Below are positions 25,161 through 34,091 of a stretch of 64,000 bases of DNA, piece by piece; position 1 is the first letter of the stretch, and each line of letters begins with the position of its first letter. The stretch covers positions 124,001-188,000 of the forward strand of contig NZ_JADKYB010000011.1 of the NCBI RefSeq assembly GCF_016918855.1, written 5' to 3'. The notes below the pieces were generated by a model. It did no database searches and was not told the origin of the DNA. It saw only the letters and a list, made by a program, of their open reading frames with translations. This stretch comes from Actinacidiphila acididurans. Its GTDB lineage: Bacteria; Actinomycetota; Actinomycetes; Streptomycetales; Streptomycetaceae. The translations under genes and the position numbers were made by a program.

Positions 25161-26615
25161 TCACGCACCCTGCCGCCCCCGAAGCGCTCGGTCCAGCAGG
25201 GTGAGCAGCAGGACGGCCAGGCTCAGGACGGCGGCGGTCGCCGCCATCGCGTGCAGGCCGGAGTCGGTGGCGCGCTGCCCGTAGAACAGGCCGATCAGGC
25301 TGGCCGCGGTGATCGCGCCCACGTACTGCGCGGTGCGCTGGAGTCCGGCCGCGGCGCCGATCTCGCCGGCGGGCGCCTGCGCGTACACCGCGGCCTGGTT
25401 GCCGGTCGAGCTCAGCCCCTGCGGCAGGCCGAACAGCGCGCCCGCCGCGCCCAGGGCCAGTGCCGGCCAGGTGTGCCCGGCCAGCAGCAGCACCGCGCTG
25501 CCGGCCACCAGCAGCACCGCCGCCAGGCCGAGCGGCGCGCGGATGCTCCTGGTGCGCGCGCCCAGCAGCGATGTCACCATCGCGGCCGCCGACATGGGCA
25601 GTACCAGCAGCCCGGCCCGGGCGGAGGAGTAGCCGTGCGCCTCCTCCAGCCACTGCGCGTACCCGTACATCACGCAGTAGATGACCAGGTACGTCATGCC
25701 GTGCCGCAGATAGGTGACGCTCAGCGGCCGGTTGCGGGCCAGCATGCGCAGGTCCAGGAAGGGGGCCTTGCGGCGCAGCTCCCAGCCGGCCAGGGCCGCG
25801 GCCAGCACGACGGCCAGGGCGAGCAGCGGCCACTGGGGCGCGTCCAGCTTCATCAGGAAGAACAGCAGGACGGTCAGGACCGCGGCGAAGAGGGTGATGC
25901 CGAGCGGGTCGAGGGAGCGTTCCGTACCGGCCGCGCGAGCCCCTTCCGTGCCGGCGGCGCGGGAGCCGGCCGGGCGCGGGCGCGACACCGGCAGCCAGGC
26001 CGCGGCCAGTACGAAGGCGAGTCCGGCCAGCGGGATGTTGACGGCGAAGACGGCCCGCCAGCCCAGGGTGGCCGACAGCACTCCGCCCAGCACCGGGCCG
26101 ATCGCCGCGCTGGACAGGCCGGCCAGGGACAGCAGCCCCAGCACGGGGCGCGGGGTCGGGACGCCCACCTCCTCGGAGTGCGCCCGCAGCAGGGCCATCG
26201 CCGCCGGATACGCCGCCGAGGTGCCGACGCCGAGCAGCACCCGCGAGACGATCAGCCAGCTCAGGGCCGGTGCCAGCATGCCCACCGCGCCGGCCGCGGC
26301 CACGATCAGCAGCCCGGCCAGGAACACCCGGCGCGCCCCGAGCCGGTCGGCCAGCCTGCCCATCGCGGGCTGGGCGACGGCGCTGGCCAGATACAGGCTC
26401 GACACCAGCCAGGCGGTCTGCGCGGCCCCGGCGTGGAAGCTGTGGCCGATGGCCACCAGGGCGGTGGCGATCATCGTGGAGTTCACCGGGTTGAGCACCG
26501 AGCCGAGCATGAGGGGCGTGACCAGGCGCGCGCCGAAGGCCCGCCCGGGGGACGCCGGCTTGCCGCCGGTGACGGCGGGAAGCGCGGAGTGCCGGTGACC
26601 GAGCCCTGCGGTCAC
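25161..26615 (-). CDS. MFS drug-efflux transporter (DHA2-like)
   Basis: A 484-residue major-facilitator protein with about 14 hydrophobic helices, the DHA2 arrangement. The motif A loop GRLADRLGARRVFLAG follows helix 2, motif C-like GPVLGGVLSATLGWRAVFAVN is in helix 5, and the first helix has LGSVLNPVNSTMIATAL. It should export small toxic compounds with proton antiport. The GTG start overlaps the stop of the upstream marR gene (GTGA), so the two are one translationally coupled unit and are probably controlled by the MarR operator. The insert around residue 215 has a short RAAGTE duplication. Confidence 0.92.
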   Translation of the reverse strand: MTAGLGHRHSALPAVTGGKPASPGRAFGARLVTPLMLGSVLNPVNSTMIATALVAIGHSFHAGAAQTAWLVSSLYLASAVAQPAMGRLADRLGARRVFLAGLLIVAAAGAVGMLAPALSWLIVSRVLLGVGTSAAYPAAMALLRAHSEEVGVPTPRPVLGLLSLAGLSSAAIGPVLGGVLSATLGWRAVFAVNIPLAGLAFVLAAAWLPVSRPRPAGSRAAGTEGARAAGTERSLDPLGITLFAAVLTVLLFFLMKLDAPQWPLLALAVVLAAALAGWELRRKAPFLDLRMLARNRPLSVTYLRHGMTYLVIYCVMYGYAQWLEEAHGYSSARAGLLVLPMSAAAMVTSLLGARTRSIRAPLGLAAVLLVAGSAVLLLAGHTWPALALGAAGALFGLPQGLSSTGNQAAVYAQAPAGEIGAAAGLQRTAQYVGAITAASLIGLFYGQRATDSGLHAMAATAAVLSLAVLLLTLLDRALRGRQGA

Positions 26616-27043
26616 TGCTGCACCAGCTTGCGCAACAGCGGCAGGGCGGCGTCGAGCGTGTCCTGCTCGTCCGCCGTCAGCCCGGCGCCGATCGCCTCGG
26701 CCAGCCAGCCGCGCCGGGCCCTGCGGCCCGACCCGCGCAGCTCGACGCCGGCTTCGGTGAGCGAGAAGACCACCTGGCGGCCGTCGGTCGGATGCGGGGC
26801 GCGGGCCACCAGGCCGCGCTCCTCCAGGGCGGCGAGCGTCATCCGCATCGACTGCGGCCGCACCAGCTCGGCGCGGGCCAGGTCGGCGGTGGTCGCCGGG
26901 CCTTCCTGGTCCAGCCGGGCCATCGCGGACGTCTGCGACGGGGTCAGCGCCCCCTCCGCGGAGGCCACGCGCAGCCGCCGCTGGAGCTGCGAGACAAGTG
27001 TCGTCAGCTCGTCGGCGATGCGGGCCTGGTCCTGGTTCGGCAT
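26612..27043 (-). CDS. MarR family transcriptional regulator
   Basis: A 143-residue winged-helix repressor. The HTH spans ALTPSQTSAMARLDQEGPATTADLARAELVRPQSMRMTLAALEERGLV, and the wing is HPTDGRQVVFSLTEAG; flanking helices form the dimer. It most likely represses itself and the coupled MFS exporter until a ligand binds. Support comes from a 32-bp palindrome ending 18 bases upstream of the ATG and overlapping the -35 of a good promoter. The predicted transcript start falls at or next to the ATG, and no ribosome site is present, so this mRNA is probably leaderless. Confidence 0.93.
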   Translation of the reverse strand: MPNQDQARIADELTTLVSQLQRRLRVASAEGALTPSQTSAMARLDQEGPATTADLARAELVRPQSMRMTLAALEERGLVARAPHPTDGRQVVFSLTEAGVELRGSGRRARRGWLAEAIGAGLTADEQDTLDAALPLLRKLVQQ

Positions 27044-27049
27044 AATCCC

Positions 27050-27079
27050 AGCGTAGAGCTTCGACAGGAAAACTTGCAA
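27050..27079 (-). promoter_or_regulatory. Promoter of marR-MFS (TTGCAA-N18-TACGCT)
   Basis: On the minus strand TTGCAA (27074-27079) and TACGCT (27050-27055) are 18 bases apart. The -10 ends six bases before the marR ATG, predicting a leaderless transcript. Confidence 0.6.
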
Positions 27080-27092
27080 GTTTGCCTGTCGA
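27061..27092. promoter_or_regulatory. MarR operator, 32-bp palindrome
   Basis: Outer arms TCGACAGG and CCTGTCGA flank the core AAACTTGCAAGTTT; only one symmetric position mismatches over the full 32 bp. It overlaps the -35 box of the marR promoter, the expected geometry for autorepression. Confidence 0.8.
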
Positions 27093-27227
27093 ATCGCGTC
27101 GCTGCCGGAAAACTGTCCGTAGCAGGGCCGTAACGCGCCGGGTGTGCAATGGCCGACCGGATTCGAAGGACGCGAAGGAGCGGATCCGCGGGAATCGGAT
27201 TCGACGCGGTTGACGGCCGAGGATGTG

Positions 27228-29228
27228 ATGGCGACGGAACTGGCGGGTGCGGCGACGGACTTCACGTACTGGTTCCGATCCCTGGTCGCCGCCCTCGGCG
27301 ACCGGCCGGGCTGGTACGGGGTGTTCGCCGCGCGGGAGCCGGGCGCGGCGGCCGCGTTCGAGGGCGGTACGGACCTGCCGCCGTGGGACGTGGTGCGCGC
27401 CCTGCTGCACGACCTGGCGGCGGCGCGCGGCGGCCCGCCGCAGGACGCCGAACTGGCCCGGGCCCGCGCCCTCCACCAGGCCGCCGTCACCGTCTGGGAC
27501 GCCGTCCCCGGCGCCGACCGGGCCCTGCGCGCCCGCATGACCGCGGCCGTACGGGTCCGCGACGCGGCCGTCCTGCGTGAGCGCGAGGCGACCCGCGCCC
27601 GCGACCAGGCCGCCCGCCACCCCGGCAACCCCGCCACCGCCCGCCTCGCCAACGCCCTGGCCTGGGCCCGCGACGACCGCGAACGCGCGGTCGCCCGCTA
27701 CGACGAACTCACCCGCCGCCTGGCCGCCCTGACCCCGCCCCCGACCGACGGCCGCCCCCTCTTCCGCGACGAGACGGCGCCGCCGCCGTCCGGAGGAGCG
27801 GCGGGCGGGTCGGTCCCGCCGGGTCGGGCCGGGGCGTGGGAACGCTTCGGGCCGGGTGTCCCGGCGCAGGGCGGATCGCCGCACCCGGCGGCCGCGGGGG
27901 AGTACGTACCGGCCGGCGCGGCATTCGCGGGGGAGCGGCGCGGACCGGGTCCCGTACCGGAGTACGTCGCGGGCCAGGACCAAGCGCCGGCGCCGCAGAC
28001 GGCTGCGTCGCCGTCCGGGGGCGCGGCGGGCGGCTCGGTTCCGCGGGGTCCGGCCGGGGCGTGGGAACGGTTCGGGCCGGGTGTCCCGGCACAGAGCGCA
28101 TTGCCGCACCCGGCGGCCGCCGCGGAGTACGTCGCAGGCCAGGACCACGCGCCGGCGCCGCGACGACCGGCGGCGGCCGCGTCGAACCCGGGCGCCGTAC
28201 CGCACCGAGCCGGGCCGACGAGCGGGATACCCGCACCGCATGACGCCGGGTCCGACGAGAGCGCCGACCCGGGCCGGATTCCCGGCTCAGCCGGTGCTCG
28301 GGTACCCCTACCCCACCAGGCCGGTCCCGACGAGGGCACCGGCCCCGAGCCGGAGGAGCCGGCGGCCAGGTCCGCACGGCCCGGGCGGGTCGCGTCCTGG
28401 GCCGGCGGGGCAGGACGGAAGCGGGGCGGCGGGCGGGGCACCCGGCCGCGTGGGGCGCGGTTCGCCGGGGCGTACGAGGAGGCGGGCGAGGACACGCCCG
28501 TGGTGCCGGTCGTGCCGGTGACCCCCGAGCCCGCGCCGCGCGGCGCGCGGTTCGCCGGAGCGCCCACCGCGGCGCAGGGGCGTACCGAAGCCGTGCCCGT
28601 GACCACCGCAGAGCCTGCGGTCGCGACCCCGCGCGGGGCCCGGTTCGCGGGCGCGCCCGAGGCCGCCGCCGCACCCTCCAGGCCGCAGTTGGCCGACCCG
28701 CGCTGGACGGCGGAGGCGCAGGCGTACGCGACCCGGCTCGGCGACCTGCGCCGGGCCGGGCAGAGCGGGGCCGCCTACGTGGCCCTGTGCGAAGCCGCAG
28801 AGGGCCCGGCCCAGCGGCTGCCCTACCTCGTACGCGCCCTGGAGCACGCCGGGCTCGGCGCCGACGCGGCGACCTTGCTGTGGGAGTCCGCGGCCCTGCC
28901 CCCGGCGCCGCTGGCCGCAGCCGCCGCGGCCCTGTCCGCCGAGGGCCGGGGCGAGGACTGCCGCACCCTGCTCCACCAGGCCGCGGCCCGGCCGCCGGCC
29001 GACATCGCGCTGGTGGCCGATGCCCTCACCGGCGCCGGCCACCACGACGAGGCGGCCGAACTCCTGGCGACCCTCGCGCGTACCCGGTCCACCGAGGACG
29101 CCGCCGCCGTGGTCCGTGCCCGCCCCGCCCTGGCCGCCGCCCTGCTGACGGCCTCGGCCCGCGTGTCCACCTCACGCCGCCGGGACATCGCCGCGGCCCT
29201 GCGCCGGGCCGGCCTGCCCGCCCCCTGA
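27228..29228 (+). CDS. Pro/Ala/Gly-rich PRGARFAGA-repeat protein, unknown function
   Basis: I cannot assign a function. The 666-residue product has three parts: an N-terminal helical region (to about residue 170; TDFTYWFRSLVAALGDRPGWYGVF, then charged helices AREATRARDQAARHP), a long low-complexity middle, and a C-terminal alpha-helical repeat region (about 510-666) resembling a solenoid (LGDLRRAGQSGAAYVALCEAA). The middle holds two copies of a roughly 40-residue block starting PSGGAAGGSVP and containing AWERFGPGVPAQ, then four PRGARFAGA motifs. Databases often mislabel this actinobacterial type as a viral tegument-like protein. ATG 27228 with GAGG upstream is chosen over the GTG at 27144. 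Confidence 0.75.
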   Translation: MATELAGAATDFTYWFRSLVAALGDRPGWYGVFAAREPGAAAAFEGGTDLPPWDVVRALLHDLAAARGGPPQDAELARARALHQAAVTVWDAVPGADRALRARMTAAVRVRDAAVLREREATRARDQAARHPGNPATARLANALAWARDDRERAVARYDELTRRLAALTPPPTDGRPLFRDETAPPPSGGAAGGSVPPGRAGAWERFGPGVPAQGGSPHPAAAGEYVPAGAAFAGERRGPGPVPEYVAGQDQAPAPQTAASPSGGAAGGSVPRGPAGAWERFGPGVPAQSALPHPAAAAEYVAGQDHAPAPRRPAAAASNPGAVPHRAGPTSGIPAPHDAGSDESADPGRIPGSAGARVPLPHQAGPDEGTGPEPEEPAARSARPGRVASWAGGAGRKRGGGRGTRPRGARFAGAYEEAGEDTPVVPVVPVTPEPAPRGARFAGAPTAAQGRTEAVPVTTAEPAVATPRGARFAGAPEAAAAPSRPQLADPRWTAEAQAYATRLGDLRRAGQSGAAYVALCEAAEGPAQRLPYLVRALEHAGLGADAATLLWESAALPPAPLAAAAAALSAEGRGEDCRTLLHQAAARPPADIALVADALTGAGHHDEAAELLATLARTRSTEDAAAVVRARPALAAALLTASARVSTSRRRDIAAALRRAGLPAP

Positions 29229-29334
29229 GCCATGTCCACCCGCACCACCGGGCGGCAGACCCCGTCCGGCGGACACCCGAACGGGTCAGCGGGCAGCGAA
29301 ATGCAAACGTCTTCCTGCGGTAACGGCAGCGGTC

Positions 29335-29364
29335 TTGCCACAGTGGGCGGTGCGCTTCTACGTT
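29335..29364 (+). promoter_or_regulatory. Possible promoter of the pyrimidine catabolic operon
   Basis: TTGCCA (29335-29340) and TACGTT (29359-29364) are 18 bases apart, about 60 bases before the first gene. It is only a fair match to the housekeeping consensus. Confidence 0.35.
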
Positions 29365-29399
29365 CGTCCCCACGGCGGGATCTACGTGCGTAGAACCGG

Positions 29400-29411
29400 C
29401 GTGACGTCACG
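29400..29411. promoter_or_regulatory. 12-bp palindrome CGTGACGTCACG before the pyrimidine operon
   Basis: A perfect 12-bp palindrome sits just upstream of the AGAGGAG ribosome site of the first gene. An inverted pair TTCTACG/CGTAGAA precedes it between about 29356 and 29396. Both are candidate operator sites for an unlinked regulator. Confidence 0.45.
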
Positions 29412-29426
29412 TCAGAGGAGCTTGCC

Positions 29427-30269
29427 ATGAGCAATGTCGTGCGTGCCGCACTGGTCCAGGCCACCTGGACCGGTGACACCGAGTCGATGATCGCCAAGCA
29501 CGAGGAACACGCGCGGGCGGCCGCCGCCCAGGGCGCCAAGGTGATCGGCTTCCAGGAGGTGTTCAACAGCCCTTACTTCTGCCAGGTCCAGGAGGCCGAG
29601 CACTATCAGTGGGCCGAACCCGTCCCGGACGGCCCCACGGTCACCCGGATGCAGGCCCTGGCCCGCGAGACGGGCATGGTCATGGTCGTCCCGGTCTTCG
29701 AGATCGAGCAGTCCGGCTTCTACTACAACACCGCCGCCGTGATCGACGCCGACGGCACGTACCTCGGCAAGTACCGCAAGCACCACATCCCGCAGGTCAA
29801 GGGCTTCTGGGAGAAGTACTACTTCAAGCCCGGCAATCTCGGCTGGCCGGTCTTCGACACCGCCGTCGGCCGCATCGGCGTCTACATCTGCTACGACCGC
29901 CACTTCCCCGAGGGCTGGCGCGCCCTGGGCCTGGCCGGCGCCCAGCTGGTCTACAACCCCAGCGCCACCAGCCGCGGCCTGTCCGCGTACCTGTGGCAAC
30001 TGGAGCAGCCCGCCGCGGCCGTGGCCAACGAGTACTTCATCGCCGCGATCAACCGGGTCGGCCAGGAGCCGTACGGTGACAACGACTTCTACGGCACCAG
30101 TTACTTCGTGGACCCGCGCGGTCAGCTCGTCGGCGACGCCGCCTCCGACACCAAGGAGGAACTCGTGGTCCGCGACCTGGACTTCGGGCTGATCGACGAG
30201 GTACGCCAGACCTGGGCGTTCTACCGCGACCGCCGCCCGGACGCCTACGGCACCCTGACGGAGGCGTGA
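29427..30269 (+). CDS. Nitrilase-superfamily hydrolase, probable N-carbamoyl-beta-alanine amidohydrolase
   Basis: A 280-residue carbon-nitrogen hydrolase. The Glu-Lys-Cys triad is visible: Glu in FQEVFNSPYF near residue 44, Lys in YRKHHIPQVKGFWEKYYF near 116, Cys in VYICYDRHFPEGWR near 155. The NSPYFCQ and KYYFKPGN strings are typical of beta-ureidopropionase-like enzymes, which release beta-alanine (or 3-aminoisobutyrate), ammonia and CO2 from the carbamoyl acid made by dihydropyrimidinase. Context agrees: the dihydropyrimidinase and an omega-aminotransferase are in the same operon. ATG 29427 has AGAGGAG upstream. The next gene starts three bases after the stop. Confidence 0.9.
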   Translation: MSNVVRAALVQATWTGDTESMIAKHEEHARAAAAQGAKVIGFQEVFNSPYFCQVQEAEHYQWAEPVPDGPTVTRMQALARETGMVMVVPVFEIEQSGFYYNTAAVIDADGTYLGKYRKHHIPQVKGFWEKYYFKPGNLGWPVFDTAVGRIGVYICYDRHFPEGWRALGLAGAQLVYNPSATSRGLSAYLWQLEQPAAAVANEYFIAAINRVGQEPYGDNDFYGTSYFVDPRGQLVGDAASDTKEELVVRDLDFGLIDEVRQTWAFYRDRRPDAYGTLTEA

Positions 30270-30272
30270 GCG

Positions 30273-31643
30273 ATGGCCACCGTGACCGAGAACCAGCACG
30301 CCGCCCTGCTCGCCCGGCACCGCGCGGTGCTGCCCGACTGGCTGGCCACGTACTACGCGAAGCCCATCGAGCTGACGCACGGCGCCGGCCGGCACGTCTG
30401 GGACGCCGAGGGCAACCGCTACCTGGACTTCTTCGGCGGCATCCTCACCACCATGACCGCCCACGCGCTGCCCGAGGTCACCGCAGCGATCACCGAGCAG
30501 GCCGGGAAGATCCTGCACAGCTCGACCCTCTACCTCAGCCGCCAGGCGGTTGAACTCGCCGAGCGCATTGCCCGCCTGTCCGGCATCCCCGACGCCCGGG
30601 TCTTCTTCACCACCTCCGGTACCGAGGCCAACGACACCGCGTTGCTGCTGGCCACCTCCTACCGCCGCTCCAACCAGGTGCTGGCGCTGCGCAACAGCTA
30701 CCACGGCCGCTCCTTCAGCGCGATCGGCATCACCGGCAACGCGTCCTGGTCCCCGACCAGCCTCTCCCCGCTCCAGACGCTCTACGTGCACGGCGGCGTG
30801 CGCACCCGCGGCCCGTACGCGCACCTGAGCGACGCCGAGTTCATTGCCGCGTGCGTGGCCGACCTGGAGGACGTGCTCGGCCAGGCCGGCGGCCAGGTCG
30901 CCGCGCTGATCGCCGAACCCGTGCAGGGCGTCGGCGGCTTCACCTCCGGCCCGGACGGACTGCTGGCCGCCTTCAAGGAAGTGCTGGACCGGCACGGCAT
31001 CCTGTGGATCACCGACGAGGTGCAGGCCGGCTGGGGCCGCACCGGCGACCACTTCTGGGGCTGGCAGGCGCACGGCCAGGCCGGCCCGCCGGACATCCTC
31101 ACCTTCGCCAAGGGCATCGGCAACGGCATGTCCATGGGCGGCGTGGTGGCCCGCGCCGAGGTGATGAACTGCCTGACCGCGAACTCCATCTCCACCTTCG
31201 GCGGCAGCCCGATCACCACCGCCGCCGCCCTCGCCAACCTCGGCCACCTGCTCGACCACGACCTTCAGGGCAACGCCCGCCGCGTCGGCGGCCTGCTCAG
31301 GTCCCGGCTGGAATCGCTGGCCGCAAGCCTGAGCATCGTCCGCGAGGTGCGCGGCCGCGGCCTGATGCTGGGCGTCGAACTCGTCGAGCCCGGCACCGAC
31401 ATCCCGTCCGCGACCGCCGCGGGCCTGGTCCTGGAGGCGGCCCGGGAACACGGCCTGCTCATCGGCAAGGGCGGCCGGGCCGGCAACGCCCTGCGCATCG
31501 CGCCGCCGCTGTCGCTGACCGTCGCCGAGGCCGAGGAGGGCGCGACCGCCCTCGGCGCGGCTCTGAAGGAGGCGCAGGCCGCCCTGGAATCGGCCGGGGC
31601 CGGGGGCGCCGACTCCGCCGCGCAAGGAGGCACCCCGGCATGA
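30273..31643 (+). CDS. Class III aminotransferase, probable beta-alanine/3-aminoisobutyrate transaminase
   Basis: A 456-residue PLP enzyme. The cofactor Lys is in LTFAKGIGNGMSMGG near residue 287, the PLP phosphate contact is TTSGTEANDTAL near 112, ITDEVQAGWGRTGDHF holds the Asp that binds the pyridine nitrogen, and SYHGRSFSAIG is also conserved. It would remove the amino group from beta-alanine or 3-aminoisobutyrate, the products of the preceding gene, giving malonate semialdehyde or its methyl analogue. Similar sequences include alanine-glyoxylate transaminase 2-type enzymes, so the acceptor is not certain. The stop overlaps the hydantoinase ATG by four bases. Confidence 0.9.
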   Translation: MATVTENQHAALLARHRAVLPDWLATYYAKPIELTHGAGRHVWDAEGNRYLDFFGGILTTMTAHALPEVTAAITEQAGKILHSSTLYLSRQAVELAERIARLSGIPDARVFFTTSGTEANDTALLLATSYRRSNQVLALRNSYHGRSFSAIGITGNASWSPTSLSPLQTLYVHGGVRTRGPYAHLSDAEFIAACVADLEDVLGQAGGQVAALIAEPVQGVGGFTSGPDGLLAAFKEVLDRHGILWITDEVQAGWGRTGDHFWGWQAHGQAGPPDILTFAKGIGNGMSMGGVVARAEVMNCLTANSISTFGGSPITTAAALANLGHLLDHDLQGNARRVGGLLRSRLESLAASLSIVREVRGRGLMLGVELVEPGTDIPSATAAGLVLEAAREHGLLIGKGGRAGNALRIAPPLSLTVAEAEEGATALGAALKEAQAALESAGAGGADSAAQGGTPA

Positions 31644-33043
31644 GCGCCCGCACCGTGGTCAGCGGCGGCCTGGTCGTCACCGCCGCCGACGAGACGTACG
31701 CCGACGTCCTGATCGAGAACGGCAGGATCGTCGCGCTCGCCGACCGGGACAGCGGCCTGGCGGCGAGTTGGCAGGCCGACACCGTCATCGACGCCACCGG
31801 GAAGTACGTCCTCCCCGGCGGCGTGGACGCCCACACCCACATGGAGATGCCGTTCGGCGGCACCACCGCCTCCGACACCTTCGAGACCGGCACCCGCGCC
31901 GCGGCCTGGGGCGGCACCACCACCATCGTCGACTTCGCGATCCAGGGCGTCGGGCACTCGCTGCGGGCCGGCCTGGACGCCTGGCACGCCAAGGCCGACG
32001 GCAAGTGCGCCATCGACTACGGCTTCCACATGATCGTCTCCGACGTGGACGAGAACTCCCTCAAGGAGATGGACGTCCTGGTCGAGGAGGGCGTCACCAG
32101 CTTCAAGATGTTCATGGCCTATCCCGGGGTCTTCTACAGCGACGACGGGAAGATCCTGCGGGCCATGCAGCGGGCCGCCGGCAACGGCGGGCTGATCATG
32201 ATGCACGCCGAGAACGGCATCGCCATCGACGTCCTGGTCCAGCAGGCGCTCGCCGCCGGGAAGACCGACCCGCGCTTCCACGGCGAGGTCCGGCACGCCC
32301 TGCTGGAGGCCGAGGCCACCCACCGCGCCATCCAGCTCGCCCGGGTGGCCGGCGCCCCGCTGTACGTGGTGCACGTCTCCGCCCAGCAGGCGGTCGCCGA
32401 ACTCGCCGCCGCCCGCGACCAGGGCCTGCCGGTTTTCGGCGAGACCTGCCCGCAGTATCTGTTCCTGTCCACCGACAACCTCGCCGAGCCGGACTTCGAG
32501 GGTGCCAAGTACGTGTGCAGCACCCCGCTGCGGCCCGCCGAGCACCAGGCGGCGCTGTGGCAGGGCCTGCGCACCAACGACCTCCAGGTGGTCTCCACCG
32601 ACCACTGCCCGTTCTGCTTCACCGGCCAGAAGGACATGGGCCGCGGCGACTTCTCGAAGATCCCCAACGGCCTGCCCGGCGTGGAGAACCGGATGGACCT
32701 GCTGCACCAGGCCGTGCTGGACGGCCACATCAGCCGCCGCCGCTGGATCGAGATCGCCTGCGCCACACCGGCCCGGATGTTCGGCCTCTACCCGCGCAAG
32801 GGCACGATCGCCCCCGGCGCCGACGCCGACCTGGTGGTCTACGACCCGCACGCCCAGCAGGTGCTCTCCGCGCAGACCCACCACATGAACGTCGACTACA
32901 GCGCCTACGAGGGCAAGCGGATCACCGGCCGGGTGGAGACCGTGCTCTCCCGGGGCGTGCCCGTGATCCGGGACCGGTCCTTCGTCGGCCGGGCCGGGCA
33001 CGGCCGGTACACCCCGCGCGGCCTGACCGGCTACCTCGACTGA
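31640..33043 (+). CDS. hydA: Dihydropyrimidinase (D-hydantoinase)
   Basis: A 467-residue amidohydrolase that opens the ring of 5,6-dihydrouracil, dihydrothymine or hydantoins. The binuclear metal site is complete: DAHTHMEMPFG near residue 60, the carboxylated Lys in TSFKMFMAYPGVFY near 156, His in MMHAENG and YVVHVSAQQ, and Asp in VSTDHCPF near 320. The substrate loop GLPGVENRMDLL is typical of dihydropyrimidinases. The ATG overlaps the aminotransferase stop (ATGA) with AAGGAGG upstream. It is the central enzyme of the five-gene operon and the strongest anchor for its function. Confidence 0.95.
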   Translation: MSARTVVSGGLVVTAADETYADVLIENGRIVALADRDSGLAASWQADTVIDATGKYVLPGGVDAHTHMEMPFGGTTASDTFETGTRAAAWGGTTTIVDFAIQGVGHSLRAGLDAWHAKADGKCAIDYGFHMIVSDVDENSLKEMDVLVEEGVTSFKMFMAYPGVFYSDDGKILRAMQRAAGNGGLIMMHAENGIAIDVLVQQALAAGKTDPRFHGEVRHALLEAEATHRAIQLARVAGAPLYVVHVSAQQAVAELAAARDQGLPVFGETCPQYLFLSTDNLAEPDFEGAKYVCSTPLRPAEHQAALWQGLRTNDLQVVSTDHCPFCFTGQKDMGRGDFSKIPNGLPGVENRMDLLHQAVLDGHISRRRWIEIACATPARMFGLYPRKGTIAPGADADLVVYDPHAQQVLSAQTHHMNVDYSAYEGKRITGRVETVLSRGVPVIRDRSFVGRAGHGRYTPRGLTGYLD

Positions 33044-33061
33044 TCCCCGAAGGAGCGCCGC

Positions 33062-34075
33062 ATGGACTTCGGCCTCGTCCTGCAGACCGACCCGCCCGCC
33101 TCGGACGTCGTCGCCCTGATGCGCCGCGCCGAGCGCAACGGCTTCACCCACGGCTGGACCTTCGACTCCGCCGTGCTGTGGCAGGAACCGTTCGTCATCC
33201 ACAGCCGGATCCTGGAGCACACCGAACGGCTCGTGGTCGGCACCATGGTCACCAACCCGCGCACCCGCACCTGGGAGGTGACCGCCTCCACCTTCGCCAC
33301 CCTCAACTCCATGTACGGCAACCGCACCGTCTGCGGCATCGGCCGCGGCGACTCCGCGGTGCGGGTGGCCGGCCGCAAACCCGACTCCCTGGCCCGGCTC
33401 GGCGAGGCCATCACCGTCATCCGCGACCTCGCCGAGGGCCGCGAGGCCGTGGTGGACGGCACCGCGGTGCGGCTGCCGTGGGTGCGCGACGGCAGGCTGC
33501 CGGTGTGGATGGCCGCCTACGGCCCCAAGGCGCTGGCCCTGGCCGGCGAGAAGGCCGACGGCTTCATCCTCCAGCTCGCCGACCTCTACCTCACCGAATG
33601 GATGGTCAAGGCGGTCCGCGAGGCCGCCGAGAAGGCCGGCCGCGACCCGTCCGCGATCACCGTGTGCGTGGCCGCGCCCGCGTACGTCACCGAGGACGAC
33701 TCCCCGCAGGCCCTGGCACACGCCCGCGAGCAGTGCCGCTGGTTCGGCGGCATGGTCGGCAACCACGTCGCCGACCTGGTCGGCCGCTACGGCGCGCACT
33801 CCGCCGCGGTCCCCGACGACCTGACCGCGTACATCGAGCGCCGCCAAGGCTACGACTACGCGCACCACGGCCGGGCCGGCAACCCCGACACCGCCTTCGT
33901 GCCCGACGACATCGTGGACCGCTTCTGCGTGATCGGCCCGCCCGAGGCCCACACGGCCAAGCTGGCGGCGCTGCGCGACCTGGGCGTCGACCAGTTCGCG
34001 GTCTACGACATGCACGACGCCAAGGAGTCGGTCGTCGACGCCTACGGCGAGCACGTCATCCCCGCCTTCCGCTGA
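33062..34075 (+). CDS. LLM-class F420/flavin-dependent oxidoreductase of the hydantoinase cluster
   Basis: A 337-residue luciferase-like TIM barrel (MDFGLVLQTDPPASDVVALMRRAERNGF at the start; WTFDSAVLWQEPFV; LVVGTMVTNPRTR; GIGRGDSAVRVAGRKP; PVWMAAYGPKALALAGEKADGFIL). The overall pattern matches F420-dependent members that recur beside dihydropyrimidinase and NCS1 permease genes. The operon has no dihydropyrimidine dehydrogenase, so this protein is the candidate for the redox step between pyrimidines and 5,6-dihydropyrimidines, or for a RutA-like ring oxidation, since RutA belongs to the same superfamily. AAGGAG seven bases before ATG 33062. Cofactor and reaction are inference; the fold is clear. 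Confidence 0.85.
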   Translation: MDFGLVLQTDPPASDVVALMRRAERNGFTHGWTFDSAVLWQEPFVIHSRILEHTERLVVGTMVTNPRTRTWEVTASTFATLNSMYGNRTVCGIGRGDSAVRVAGRKPDSLARLGEAITVIRDLAEGREAVVDGTAVRLPWVRDGRLPVWMAAYGPKALALAGEKADGFILQLADLYLTEWMVKAVREAAEKAGRDPSAITVCVAAPAYVTEDDSPQALAHAREQCRWFGGMVGNHVADLVGRYGAHSAAVPDDLTAYIERRQGYDYAHHGRAGNPDTAFVPDDIVDRFCVIGPPEAHTAKLAALRDLGVDQFAVYDMHDAKESVVDAYGEHVIPAFR

Positions 34076-34091
34076 AACCGACGAGGTGCCC

